Part shown: one piece after another, positions 57,248-64,000 of the stretch
Layout of the letters: each line of letters begins with the position of its first letter
Position numbering within the stretch: position 1 is the first letter of the stretch
Source: Subtercola lobariae
GTDB lineage: Bacteria > Actinomycetota > Actinomycetes > Actinomycetales > Microbacteriaceae
Length of the DNA stretch: 64,000 bases
Direction: 5' to 3'
Assembly (NCBI RefSeq): GCF_014640255.1
Contig: NZ_BMGP01000006.1
Location: 248,001-312,000, forward strand
Position numbers and translations under genes: made by a program
The notes under the pieces: generated by a model
Databases searched by the model: none
What the model was told of the DNA's origin: nothing
The model's input: only the letters and a program-made list of their open reading frames with translations

Positions 57248-57765
57248 GGCGCCTGCTCGTCGGGGTGTCGTGACTCGGGTGCGAGGGCTTCGGGCTGCTG
57301 AGCCGATTTCGCAGCCGCCGCCTGCCGCGATTTCTCGAGGTACGCAGTGGCGTCGGCGAGACGAAAGCGCCGGTGAGTGCCGCGATACTCCACCGCAATG
57401 ACCCCGTTGTTCGCGAGCCGCAGCAGGTAGGTGGCCGAAATGCCGATGAGCTCGGCGGCTTGCGAGGTGGTGAGCAGGCTGTCGGTCGAGGCCACCACGA
57501 CGGCGTGCCCGTCGGCGAGGCGCTGCAGCAGGTCGAGCACCGCCGCGCCGGCCTCGCCGCCCAGTGACACGCGCGTGCCGCCCACCGTCAGCGCAAAGCC
57601 GGCGTCGGGTGGTGAGGCGGGCTCCGCCCCGCCCGACGATGCGACCGCGGCACCGGCACTGCCCGCGGCATTCGATGGCTGCCGGATGCTCTGCAGCGCC
57701 ACCCCGAGCCGAGCCGCTTCGGTCGCCCCGAGCGCCTCGGTAGCGCGTTCGTTCAATGCGGGCAT
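57244..57765 (-). CDS. Excisionase-type helix-turn-helix protein (antitoxin-like)
   Basis: 173 residues. LLTTSQAAELIGISATYLLR and GVIAVEYRGTHRRFRLADAT is a MerR/excisionase-like (HTH_17) domain at about 95-150, followed by a basic Ala-rich tail. The N-terminal part (about 1-90) is Ala/Gly/Pro-rich. In many actinobacteria this family precedes a PIN-domain toxin gene; none is found here, so it is a lone copy or has another job. Tail to tail with the HxlR gene. Confidence 0.72.
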   Translation of the reverse strand: MPALNERATEALGATEAARLGVALQSIRQPSNAAGSAGAAVASSGGAEPASPPDAGFALTVGGTRVSLGGEAGAAVLDLLQRLADGHAVVVASTDSLLTTSQAAELIGISATYLLRLANNGVIAVEYRGTHRRFRLADATAYLEKSRQAAAAKSAQQPEALAPESRHPDEQAP

Positions 57766-57771
57766 GGTCTC

Positions 57772-57777
57772 ACGATA
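57772..57777 (-). promoter_or_regulatory. -10 element of the excisionase-type gene, leaderless type
   Basis: On the minus strand TATCGT is followed by GAGACC and ATG 57765. Confidence 0.45.
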
Positions 57778-57794
57778 GCGCCGAAAAACGGCGC
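57778..57794 (-). terminator. Hairpin after lldD
   Basis: GCGCCG-AAAAA-CGGCGC is a 6-bp perfect stem starting 4 bases beyond the lldD stop. The loop is T-rich on the minus strand (TTTTT) but no T-run follows. Weak terminator candidate; it also touches the next gene's -10. Confidence 0.4.
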
Positions 57795-57798
57795 GGGG

Positions 57799-59061
57799 TC
57801 AGACCGCTGCGCGCTCCGCGGCTGCCGCCCGCGCCCGCGGAACGAGTCGCTCGAGCTGCGTCACGTGCTCGGGCGTGAGCTCTTCGAGCGAGTTCACGCC
57901 GAGCAAGCGCATCGTGCGAACGATCTGCTCGCCGAGAATCTGAATCATGCGGTCGACCCCCCCGCGCCCGCCGGCCATCAGGCCGTAGAGGTACGCACGG
58001 CCGACGAGCGTGAACCGCGCGCCGAGCGCGACGGCCGCCACGATGTCAGCACCCGACATGATGCCCGTGTCGAGGTGCACTTCATACTCAGATCCGACCT
58101 CGCGAACCACGTCGGGCAGCAGGTGGAAGGGAATGGGCGCACGATCGAGCTGGCGCCCTCCGTGGTTCGAGAGCACGATGCCGTCGACTCCGAGATCGGC
58201 GAGTTTTCGGGCATCCTGAACATTCTGCACACCCTTCACCACCACCTTGCCGGGCCATTGAGCCTTGATCCAGGCCAGGTCGTCGAAGGTCACCGTGGGG
58301 TCGAACATCGAGTCGAGCAGCTCGCCGACCGTGCCCGACCAGCGGTCGAGCGAGGCGAAGGCGAGGGGCTCGGTGGTGAGAAAATTGACCCACCACTCGG
58401 GCCGCGGTAGGGCGTTCACGACGGTGCCGAGAGTGAGCTGCGGCGGAATCGAGAATCCGTTGCGCTTGTCACGCAGGCGCGCACCGGCCACCGGAACATC
58501 GACCGTCACGAGCAGGGTGTCGAAACCAGCCGCCGCTGCCCTGTCGACCAGAGCCATTGAGCGGTCGCGGTCTTTCCACATGTACAGCTGAAACCAGTTT
58601 CGGCCGTTCGGGTTGGCCGCCTTCACGTCTTCGATGGCCGTGGTACCCATGGTCGACAGCGAGAACGGGATGCCCGCCGCACCGGCTGCGCCCGCGCCCG
58701 CGATTTCACCCTCGGTCTGCATCATGCGCGTGAACCCCGTGGGAGCGATGCCGAACGGCATTGAAACGGGGGCGCCGAGCACGTTCCAGCCCGTGCTGAC
58801 CTTCGAGACGTCGCGCAGAATGGCGGGGTTGAACTGAATGTCTTCGAACGCCTGACGTGCCCGTGCCATGCTGATTTCGCCCTCGGCGGCACCCTCGGTG
58901 TAGTCGAAGGCCGCCTTCGGGGTGCGACGCATGGCGATTTTGCGCAGGTCGGCGATGGTGAGTGCCGATTCGAGGCGGCGCCTTTTCGCGTTCAGGTCGG
59001 GCGCCTTGAACTGCATCAGCGGGGCGAGGTCTCGAACTTTCGGAATTCTGCGGTCAACCAT
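57799..59061 (-). CDS. lldD: FMN-dependent L-lactate dehydrogenase / 2-hydroxyacid oxidase
   Basis: 420 residues. [20 protein letters not shown] and [20 protein letters not shown] are FMN-binding; [20 protein letters not shown] holds the active-site His and Arg ([19 protein letters not shown]_hydroxy_acid), then [20 protein letters not shown] and GRAYLYGL are the phosphate-binding end. Oxidises L-lactate to pyruvate at the membrane or in the cytosol. Its start overlaps the stop of the GntR regulator gene by 8 bases. No lactate permease gene is adjacent. Confidence 0.93.
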   Translation of the reverse strand: MVDRRIPKVRDLAPLMQFKAPDLNAKRRRLESALTIADLRKIAMRRTPKAAFDYTEGAAEGEISMARARQAFEDIQFNPAILRDVSKVSTGWNVLGAPVSMPFGIAPTGFTRMMQTEGEIAGAGAAGAAGIPFSLSTMGTTAIEDVKAANPNGRNWFQLYMWKDRDRSMALVDRAAAAGFDTLLVTVDVPVAGARLRDKRNGFSIPPQLTLGTVVNALPRPEWWVNFLTTEPLAFASLDRWSGTVGELLDSMFDPTVTFDDLAWIKAQWPGKVVVKGVQNVQDARKLADLGVDGIVLSNHGGRQLDRAPIPFHLLPDVVREVGSEYEVHLDTGIMSGADIVAAVALGARFTLVGRAYLYGLMAGGRGGVDRMIQILGEQIVRTMRLLGVNSLEELTPEHVTQLERLVPRARAAAAERAAV

Positions 59062-59830
59062 GGTGGGGGCCTTTCGGGGTGAATGGATGTTCGGGCCGGC
59101 CGAATCCGGCCTCGGCGTAGTACTGGGTGATGTGGCCCTCGACGCTCGCTCGGGCGGCGCCGGGATCGCCCGACTCGATCGCAGCGATGATGGCGCGGTG
59201 CTCGCCCATCAGGCGTGCCGAGGTAGCGGCCCATGACTCGAGATTCGCAACGCCGGCGGTGGAGTAGCTCTCGATGGAGCTGCGCAGGCCGCTCATGGTG
59301 GCGGCGATGACTTCGTTGCCGGTGGCCATGGCGAGCGAGAAATGAAACTGCGCGTCGAGAGCGAGAAACTCCGTCGGGGTGGGGGGCTCGGCGGGCTGCG
59401 GGGCTACCTCCATCGCGTCGAGTATTTCGAGCGCGGGCAGGAGGTCGGGCATCCGGTCGCCTGCCACAGCTTCGGCGAGCTGACCGGCGACCGCGGTCTC
59501 GAGAATAAGACGCGTACTCACCACATCTTCGACGCGAAAGCCCTGAGCCGCGACCTGGAGGCGCATCAGAGATGACATTCCGCCGGAGGGGCGCGCAATG
59601 ATGATGGCTCCAGACTCGGGGCCCGAACCCGTGTGAGTACGCAGCAGCCCGAGTACCTCGAGAACGCGCAGGGCTTCGCGCACCGACGAGCGGCCCACGC
59701 CGAGATCTGCCGCGAGCGTGCGCTCTGACGGCAAGTGATCGCCGGGCAGCAAGCTGCCGTCGAGGAGGCGCTGCTCGATGTGGGCGAGCACGTCTTGCCA
59801 CGCGCGAGTGTGGGGTGCCGTGGTGGTCAC
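59054..59830 (-). CDS. lldR: FadR-subfamily GntR regulator of the lactate gene
   Basis: 258 residues from GTG 59830. [40 protein letters not shown] is the GntR winged helix; the all-helical FCD domain (about 95-245) has [20 protein letters not shown] and [20 protein letters not shown] with the usual metal-binding His/Asp positions. Self-regulated: a palindromic site lies directly upstream. The lldD gene is in the same transcript, so lactate relief would raise both. Confidence 0.9.
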   Translation of the reverse strand: MTTTAPHTRAWQDVLAHIEQRLLDGSLLPGDHLPSERTLAADLGVGRSSVREALRVLEVLGLLRTHTGSGPESGAIIIARPSGGMSSLMRLQVAAQGFRVEDVVSTRLILETAVAGQLAEAVAGDRMPDLLPALEILDAMEVAPQPAEPPTPTEFLALDAQFHFSLAMATGNEVIAATMSGLRSSIESYSTAGVANLESWAATSARLMGEHRAIIAAIESGDPGAARASVEGHITQYYAEAGFGRPEHPFTPKGPHHG

Positions 59831-59846
59831 GAGCGAGCATCCAATC

Positions 59847-59876
59847 CTGTGGTCAGACCATGTGGTATGACCACAG
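59847..59876. promoter_or_regulatory. LldR operator: 30-bp near-perfect palindrome
   Basis: Two copies of TGGTNNNACCA (59850-59860 and 59863-59873) sit inside a larger palindrome CTGTGGTCA...TGACCACAG from 59847 to 59876, with one mismatched inner pair plus a T/G pair at the centre. TGGT-N3-ACCA is the FadR/GntR half-site pattern, and two boxes three bases apart suggest cooperative dimers. It lies 17 bases before the lldR GTG and 118 bases before the GT2 gene. Confidence 0.85.
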
Positions 59877-59994
59877 GTTACCTCACTGCCGACACGATGA
59901 CAATGTCACCGCCGCACCGTGGCCGCGCAAATGTCATAGCAGGCTCATAGGCAAACAAAAGAGCGCGCGGAGGCAAGCCAGCGAGAGTATCTTC

Positions 59995-61263
59995 ATGAAC
60001 CCGCAACAGAGCTCTCTCGCCCTCGACGTGGTGGTGCCTGTGTACAACGAGCAGGTCGCTCTCGAGTCGAGCATCCGCCGACTGACCGCCTACCTCGCCG
60101 AAGCGATGTCGGTGCCGTGGCAGGTCACCATCGCTGACAACGCCAGCACCGATCGCACGCCCGAGATCGCGGATGCTCTGGCCACCGAATTCGCTGAGGT
60201 TCGCGTCATTCACACTCTTCGCAAGGGCCGCGGCCACGCACTCAAACTCGCCTGGGGCTCGTCTAAGGCCCAGGTGCTCGCCTATGTCGATGTCGACCTG
60301 TCGACTGATCTCGCCGCGCTGCCACCGCTTGTCGCTCCGCTGCTCTCGGGGCACTCAGACATTGCAATCGGCACGAGGCTTTCTCGCTCGTCACGGGTCG
60401 TGCGCGGCGGCAAACGCGAATTCATCTCGCGCTCGTACAACGTGCTGCTGCACGGGATGCTCGGGGTCAGCTTCTCAGACGCACAGTGTGGCTTCAAGGC
60501 GATTCGCTCTGACGTCGCGGCGGTGCTTGTGCCGCTCGTTCACGACGACGCCTGGTTCTTCGACACCGAGTTGCTCGTCATCGCGCAGCGCTCGGGGCTG
60601 CGCATCCACGAGGTTCCCGTCGACTGGATCGACGACCTCGACTCCCGCGTCGACATCGTACCTACGATCAAGCAAGACCTGCGCGGGGTGTTTCGGGTGG
60701 CGCGCGACCTTGCTCGGGGCGTCATTCCGGTGCAGTCGGTGTACGCCGAGCTGGGGCGCTCGCCGATCGGGCGGGTGGCGAGGCCGTCATTCTTGGGGCA
60801 GGTCGTGCGATTCTGTATCGTCGGCGGGCTGTCGACCGTGGTTTACGCACTGCTCTATCTGGCGTTTCAGGGTCTTCTCGGGGCCCAGGGCGGCAATTTC
60901 GCCGCGCTTCTGCTCACCACCATCGCGAACACCTGGGCGAATCGCCGCTTTACATTCGCTATTCGAGGGCCCGAACGCGCAGCGCTTCAGCAGTTTCAGG
61001 GCCTGATTGTCTTTGCGATCGCCTGGGCGATCACCTCGGGCTCATTGGTAGCGCTGAACGCGTTCGCGCCGAACGCCGGCACCGTCATCGAGCTCGTCGT
61101 GTTGACCGTGGCGAACCTCGTTGCCACCGTTCTGCGGTTCGTGATGTTGCGGCGCTGGGTATTTCGGTCACCCAAACCCGTGACGCCAGTGGTCTCGAAC
61201 CTCTCCCTCACATCGGGTCAAGAGCCCCAGAATTCTTCGAACCAGAAAGCGAGCGCCGCCTGA
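59995..61263 (+). CDS. GT2 glycosyltransferase fused to a GtrA-type membrane domain
   Basis: 422 residues from ATG 59995. Residues about 10-240 form a GT2 domain: DVVVPVYNEQVALESSIRRL, ADNASTDRTPEIADALAT, YVDVDLSTDLAALPPLV (the DXD-like metal site) and DAQCGFKAIRSDVAAVLVPL, like dolichyl/undecaprenyl-phosphate mannose or glucose transferases. Residues about 270-395 form a four-helix GtrA domain (VVRFCIVGGLSTVVYALLYL, ANTWANRRFTFAI). Probably makes a polyprenyl-phosphate sugar and helps flip it across the membrane. Its stop overlaps the GT39 gene (TGATG). Confidence 0.92.
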   Translation: MNPQQSSLALDVVVPVYNEQVALESSIRRLTAYLAEAMSVPWQVTIADNASTDRTPEIADALATEFAEVRVIHTLRKGRGHALKLAWGSSKAQVLAYVDVDLSTDLAALPPLVAPLLSGHSDIAIGTRLSRSSRVVRGGKREFISRSYNVLLHGMLGVSFSDAQCGFKAIRSDVAAVLVPLVHDDAWFFDTELLVIAQRSGLRIHEVPVDWIDDLDSRVDIVPTIKQDLRGVFRVARDLARGVIPVQSVYAELGRSPIGRVARPSFLGQVVRFCIVGGLSTVVYALLYLAFQGLLGAQGGNFAALLLTTIANTWANRRFTFAIRGPERAALQQFQGLIVFAIAWAITSGSLVALNAFAPNAGTVIELVVLTVANLVATVLRFVMLRRWVFRSPKPVTPVVSNLSLTSGQEPQNSSNQKASAA

Positions 61264-63449
61264 TGACCAGCAGCACTCTTGCGCGACCCGCTGCGGCCGG
61301 TCGGCCCGCGGCAGATGGTGGGCGCATCCGGAGCCTCGGCCGTTCGCTGATTCGCGGCAAGGCCACGAACCGCGTGCGGGAGCGCCCGGCGATGCTCGGG
61401 CTACTCGTGGTGACGGCCGTTGCCTACCTCTGGAACCTCTCGGTGAGCGGCTACGCCAACGAGTTCTATTCGGCGGCTGTACAGGCCGGTTCGCAGAACT
61501 GGGAGGCGTTCTTATACGGTTCGTCTGACGCCGGTAACTCCATCACGGTCGACAAACCGCCCGCGAGCCTCTGGATCATGGCGCTCTCGGTACGCCTTTT
61601 CGGCCTCAGTTCGTGGTCGATTCTGCTGCCAGAGGCGCTGATGGGCGTGCTCACCGTGGCTCTCGTATACGTGATCGTACGGCGGCATTTCTCGCCGGGT
61701 GCGGCGTTGCTCGCCGGTGGGGTGCTCGCCAGCACTCCGGTTGCGGCCCTGATGTTCCGGTTCAACAACCCCGATGCTCTGCTCGTGCTGCTGCTCACGG
61801 CCTCGGTGTATTTCACTCTGCGTGCCATCGAAAGCGGAAAGCTGAAATGGTTGCTGCTCGCCGGGGCCATGGTGGGCTTCGGCTTTCTCACCAAGCAACT
61901 GCAGGCTTTCGTGATTCTGCCGCCACTTGCCGTCGCCTATGCCTGGGCGTCGCCCGTGAAGTTCGGCAAGCGGTTGCTGCATCTGCTGGGCGCGCTGGCC
62001 GCCGTCATCGTTTCGGCCGGCTGGTGGGTGGCGCTCGTCGAACTCGTGCCCGCCTCGATGCGGCCGTACGTGGGCGGTTCGCAGAACAACGACTTTCTCG
62101 AGCTGACCTTCGGCTACAACGGATTCGGCCGGCTCACCGGCGCCGAAACCGGCAGCGTAACCGGCGGCGGCACAGCACTGGGCGGCGGCCAGTGGGGCGC
62201 TACCGGAATCACGCGCCTGCTCGACGGCGAATTCGGCGGCCAGATCGCCTGGCTCATTCCCGCCGCACTTGTGCTCATGCTCGTGTCGTTCGTTCTGCTG
62301 CGCAGGCAGAGGCGAACGGATGCTCGGCGAGCCCTCTTCATCATGTTCGGTGGTTGGCTGGTTCTCACCGGGTTGCTGTTCAGTTTCATGGCGGGCATCT
62401 TTCACGCGTACTACACCGTGGCTCTCGCACCGGCTGTCGCGGGCCTCGTGGGCGCCGGCGCCATCATGCTCTGGAACACCAGACGGTATCTCTGGGCGCG
62501 CCTGCTCTCTGCCGCCCTGATACTGACGACGGGAATCTGGGCGTTCGCACTGCTGACCCGAGCCACCGACTGGCTGCCGTGGCTGAAGTTCGTTGTGCTG
62601 GTGCTGTCGATCGTGGCGGCCGGGCTGCTGGTGATGCGGTGGAGGCTGCCGTCGCTGCGCATCACGACGGTGGTGGTCACGCTCGTTGCGGCACTGCTCG
62701 CGCCGACCGCCTACACGCTGCAGACCATCTCGACTGGGCACACCGGGTCGATCGTGACCGCAGGGCCCGCGGTGGCATCGTCGACGGGCTTCGGCGGCGG
62801 CGGCGGTTTCGGCCGCGGAGGTGGCGGAACGGGCATCCGGCAGGGCGGCGGGGCTGCAACGCGCGGCGGAACTCCGCCCGCGGGCCTCGGCCAGCCGGCC
62901 GCGGGTGGTCAGGGCGCGGGTGGTACCGGTACCGGTACGGGTACGACGGGCGGAGCGAACGGCGTGGCTGGCGCCGGCACGACGGGCGGCACAGGAACGA
63001 CGGGTGGCTTGGGCACCGGATCGACCGGCGGCGCAGGTACTCGCGGCGGCTTCGGTGGTGGTGGCGGTGGCGGCCTGCTCGGCGGCGCAACCGTCAGTTC
63101 GCAGGTCAGCGCGCTCCTCGCCGCAGACGCCGCGAGCTACACCTGGGCGGCGGCCGCTGTCGGCTCGCAGAACGCCGCGAGCTACCAGCTGGCCAGCCAG
63201 GCCGCGGTCATGCCCATCGGCGGGTTCAACGGAAGCGACCCCTCACCCACTCTCGAGCAGTTCGAGCTTTACGTGGCGCAGGGCAAGATTCACTATTTCA
63301 TCTCGTCGGGTTCCATCGGCACACCCAACGGCGGCAGTTCGGTCTCGTCGGAGATCAGCAGCTGGGTCACTTCCCACTTCACCGCCCAAACCGTCGACGG
63401 CACCACCCTCTACGACCTGACGTCTCCCACCGCGGCCGCCACAAGCTGA
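61263..63449 (+). CDS. GT39/GT83-type membrane glycosyltransferase with Gly-rich loop
   Basis: 728 residues. About eleven helices in the first 490 residues, with external motifs YANEFYSAAVQAGSQNWEA and ITVDKPPASLWIMAL (Asp near the Lys-Pro-Pro loop, typical of ArnT/PMT-like transferases). A Gly/Thr-rich low-complexity stretch follows at about 508-608 and then a C-terminal external domain (VMPIGGFNGSDPSPTLEQFE). It uses a polyprenyl-phosphate sugar, likely made by the upstream GT2, to glycosylate envelope proteins or glycans. The Gly-rich part is unlike its neighbours in composition. Confidence 0.9.
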   Translation: MTSSTLARPAAAGRPAADGGRIRSLGRSLIRGKATNRVRERPAMLGLLVVTAVAYLWNLSVSGYANEFYSAAVQAGSQNWEAFLYGSSDAGNSITVDKPPASLWIMALSVRLFGLSSWSILLPEALMGVLTVALVYVIVRRHFSPGAALLAGGVLASTPVAALMFRFNNPDALLVLLLTASVYFTLRAIESGKLKWLLLAGAMVGFGFLTKQLQAFVILPPLAVAYAWASPVKFGKRLLHLLGALAAVIVSAGWWVALVELVPASMRPYVGGSQNNDFLELTFGYNGFGRLTGAETGSVTGGGTALGGGQWGATGITRLLDGEFGGQIAWLIPAALVLMLVSFVLLRRQRRTDARRALFIMFGGWLVLTGLLFSFMAGIFHAYYTVALAPAVAGLVGAGAIMLWNTRRYLWARLLSAALILTTGIWAFALLTRATDWLPWLKFVVLVLSIVAAGLLVMRWRLPSLRITTVVVTLVAALLAPTAYTLQTISTGHTGSIVTAGPAVASSTGFGGGGGFGRGGGGTGIRQGGGAATRGGTPPAGLGQPAAGGQGAGGTGTGTGTTGGANGVAGAGTTGGTGTTGGLGTGSTGGAGTRGGFGGGGGGGLLGGATVSSQVSALLAADAASYTWAAAAVGSQNAASYQLASQAAVMPIGGFNGSDPSPTLEQFELYVAQGKIHYFISSGSIGTPNGGSSVSSEISSWVTSHFTAQTVDGTTLYDLTSPTAAATS

Positions 63450-63487
63450 CGCCTTTCGGGTTTTCGCCCGCGCCACGAACCGTCGAT

Positions 63488-63535
63488 TTTACGCAAAAGC
63501 ACTCAATGTGAGCCTTTAAGGTGTTTTTTCGTAAA
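63488..63535. promoter_or_regulatory. AT-rich inverted-repeat region before the ribokinase gene
   Basis: TTTACGCAAAA (63488-63498) faces TTTTTTCGTAAA (63524-63535), with CTCA-ATG-TGAG in between. The word TTTTCGTAAAG at 63526-63536 also occurs at 38901-38911 before the second amidohydrolase gene. Shared operator of a sugar- or nucleoside-response regulator is possible. A -10 TAGGCT follows at 63628-63633. Confidence 0.5.
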
Positions 63536-63661
63536 GTGGACGGGTGCCGATCGAGGCGCAGGAGCGGCGAGTCCGGAGCGGGCAGGCACGGGAGCGTGGG
63601 CGCGTGCGAGCAGCGCGCGGGCGCGGGTAGGCTGGCGGCGTCGTGACGAAAGGGGCCGCTG

Positions 63662-64000
63662 GTGGGCCGGGTGTTTGTGGTGGGGTCGCTGAACGTCGAC
63701 TCCGTGGTGCGGGTGCAACGGCATCCACTGCCCGGCGAAACGGTTCGCGGGGGAGACTTGCACACGTTCTGGGGCGGCAAAGGCGCCAATCAGGCGGTTG
63801 CCGCCGCCGAAGCCGGAGCCGAGGTGGTGTTCGTCGGGCGGGTCGGTGACGATGCCGACGGGGCGAGCTACCGGGCACGGCTCGCCTCGCGCTCGATCGA
63901 CGTGCGATCCCTCACCGTGACGAGGAGTGTCAGCACCGGGCACGCGCTGATCGCCGTCGACGACGGCGGCGAGAACACCATCATCGTGTCGCCGGGAGCG
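63662..64000 (+). CDS. rbsK: Ribokinase (5' part, runs off the window)
   Basis: 113 residues from GTG 63662, with AAAGGGG seven bases upstream; the frame continues past the edge. VFVVGSLNVDSVVRVQRHPL and PGETVRGGDLHTFWGGKGAN, then QAVAAAEAGAEVVFVGRVGD is the first PfkB signature with substrate-binding Asn/Asp and GGKGAN. Phosphorylates D-ribose with ATP to ribose 5-phosphate. The C-terminal catalytic Asp is not in the window, so activity cannot be judged. Confidence 0.9.
   Translation, partial: MGRVFVVGSLNVDSVVRVQRHPLPGETVRGGDLHTFWGGKGANQAVAAAEAGAEVVFVGRVGDDADGASYRARLASRSIDVRSLTVTRSVSTGHALIAVDDGGENTIIVSPGA

Noticed and set aside
61512-63511. Long antisense (409 codons) and alternate-frame (632 codons) reading frames over the GT39 gene
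   Set aside because: Protein is Arg/Gly-rich junk typical of GC-rich shadows. The in-frame GT39 protein has helices and motifs.

Overview
The window is high-GC DNA (about two-thirds G+C) from an actinobacterium. GTG starts are common and stop/start overlaps are tight. There is a three-gene branched-chain 2-oxoacid dehydrogenase cluster, a DtxR-type box and a GAAC-N4-GTTC SOS box. A -10 hexamer of the form TAnnnT often lies six bases before the start codon, which is the leaderless arrangement typical of this phylum. Gene content and order (zur beside rpmB-rpmG-rpsN; a HEAT-glycosyltransferase gene upstream of purB) suggest family Microbacteriaceae. The genus cannot be fixed from sequence alone. 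I see no rRNA, tRNA, CRISPR array, insertion sequence or prophage, so this looks like a mostly chromosomal stretch. No gap between genes exceeds 300 bases; the largest are 6527-6791, 26613-26860 and 32584-32819, which hold promoters at most.

Layout. 1-6.5 kb (mostly minus): end of a membrane protein gene, then a minus-strand run reading HEAT-repeat/GT4 glycosyltransferase, GT1 glycosyltransferase, small membrane protein, low-molecular-weight tyrosine phosphatase, purB. 6.8-11.5 kb (plus): histidinol-phosphate-type aminotransferase and the E1alpha, E1beta and E2 subunits of a branched-chain 2-oxoacid dehydrogenase; no E3 gene is present. 11.6-16.2 kb (plus): a zinc-homeostasis island with znuA behind a Zur-type box, znuC, znuB and zur, then L28, L33 and S14 ribosomal proteins of the zinc-free kind, then HU. 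16.4-24 kb: CopD/CtaG copper protein, Pif1-like helicase, heme oxygenase plus DUF2470 protein with a DtxR-like box, DinB, dienelactone-hydrolase-like and SRPBCC proteins, MFS exporter.

24-36 kb: phosphoketolase, an NAD(P)-binding oxidoreductase, a secreted-domain protein, an SOS-controlled AlkB homologue, an FMN reductase with a divergent TetR regulator, two GNATs, a DHA2 exporter and small membrane proteins. 36-43.5 kb: two amidohydrolases around an IclR regulator, ketopantoate reductase overlapping a TDT/SLAC1 transporter, and a VapBC toxin-antitoxin pair. 43.5-54.8 kb: DUF2510 protein, ECF42-type sigma factor with its DGPF/YCII partner, RibD-C reductase, nucleoside deaminase, EXPERA-like protein, MmpL transporter, hydrolase, nitroreductase, HxlR and MarR regulators, aldo/keto reductase. 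54.8-64 kb: methyltransferase, a qorB/ytfH-like divergent pair, an excisionase-type HTH protein, an lldR-lldD pair with a 30-bp palindromic operator, GT2-GtrA and GT39 envelope glycosyltransferases, and the start of a ribokinase.

Most genes are ordinary for the group. The more interesting signals are regulatory: a putative zinc regulon with zinc-free ribosomal paralogues, several near-perfect operators, at least a dozen leaderless-type promoters, an 11-bp AT-rich word shared by two distant promoters, and an over-represented octamer, GRGCATCC.
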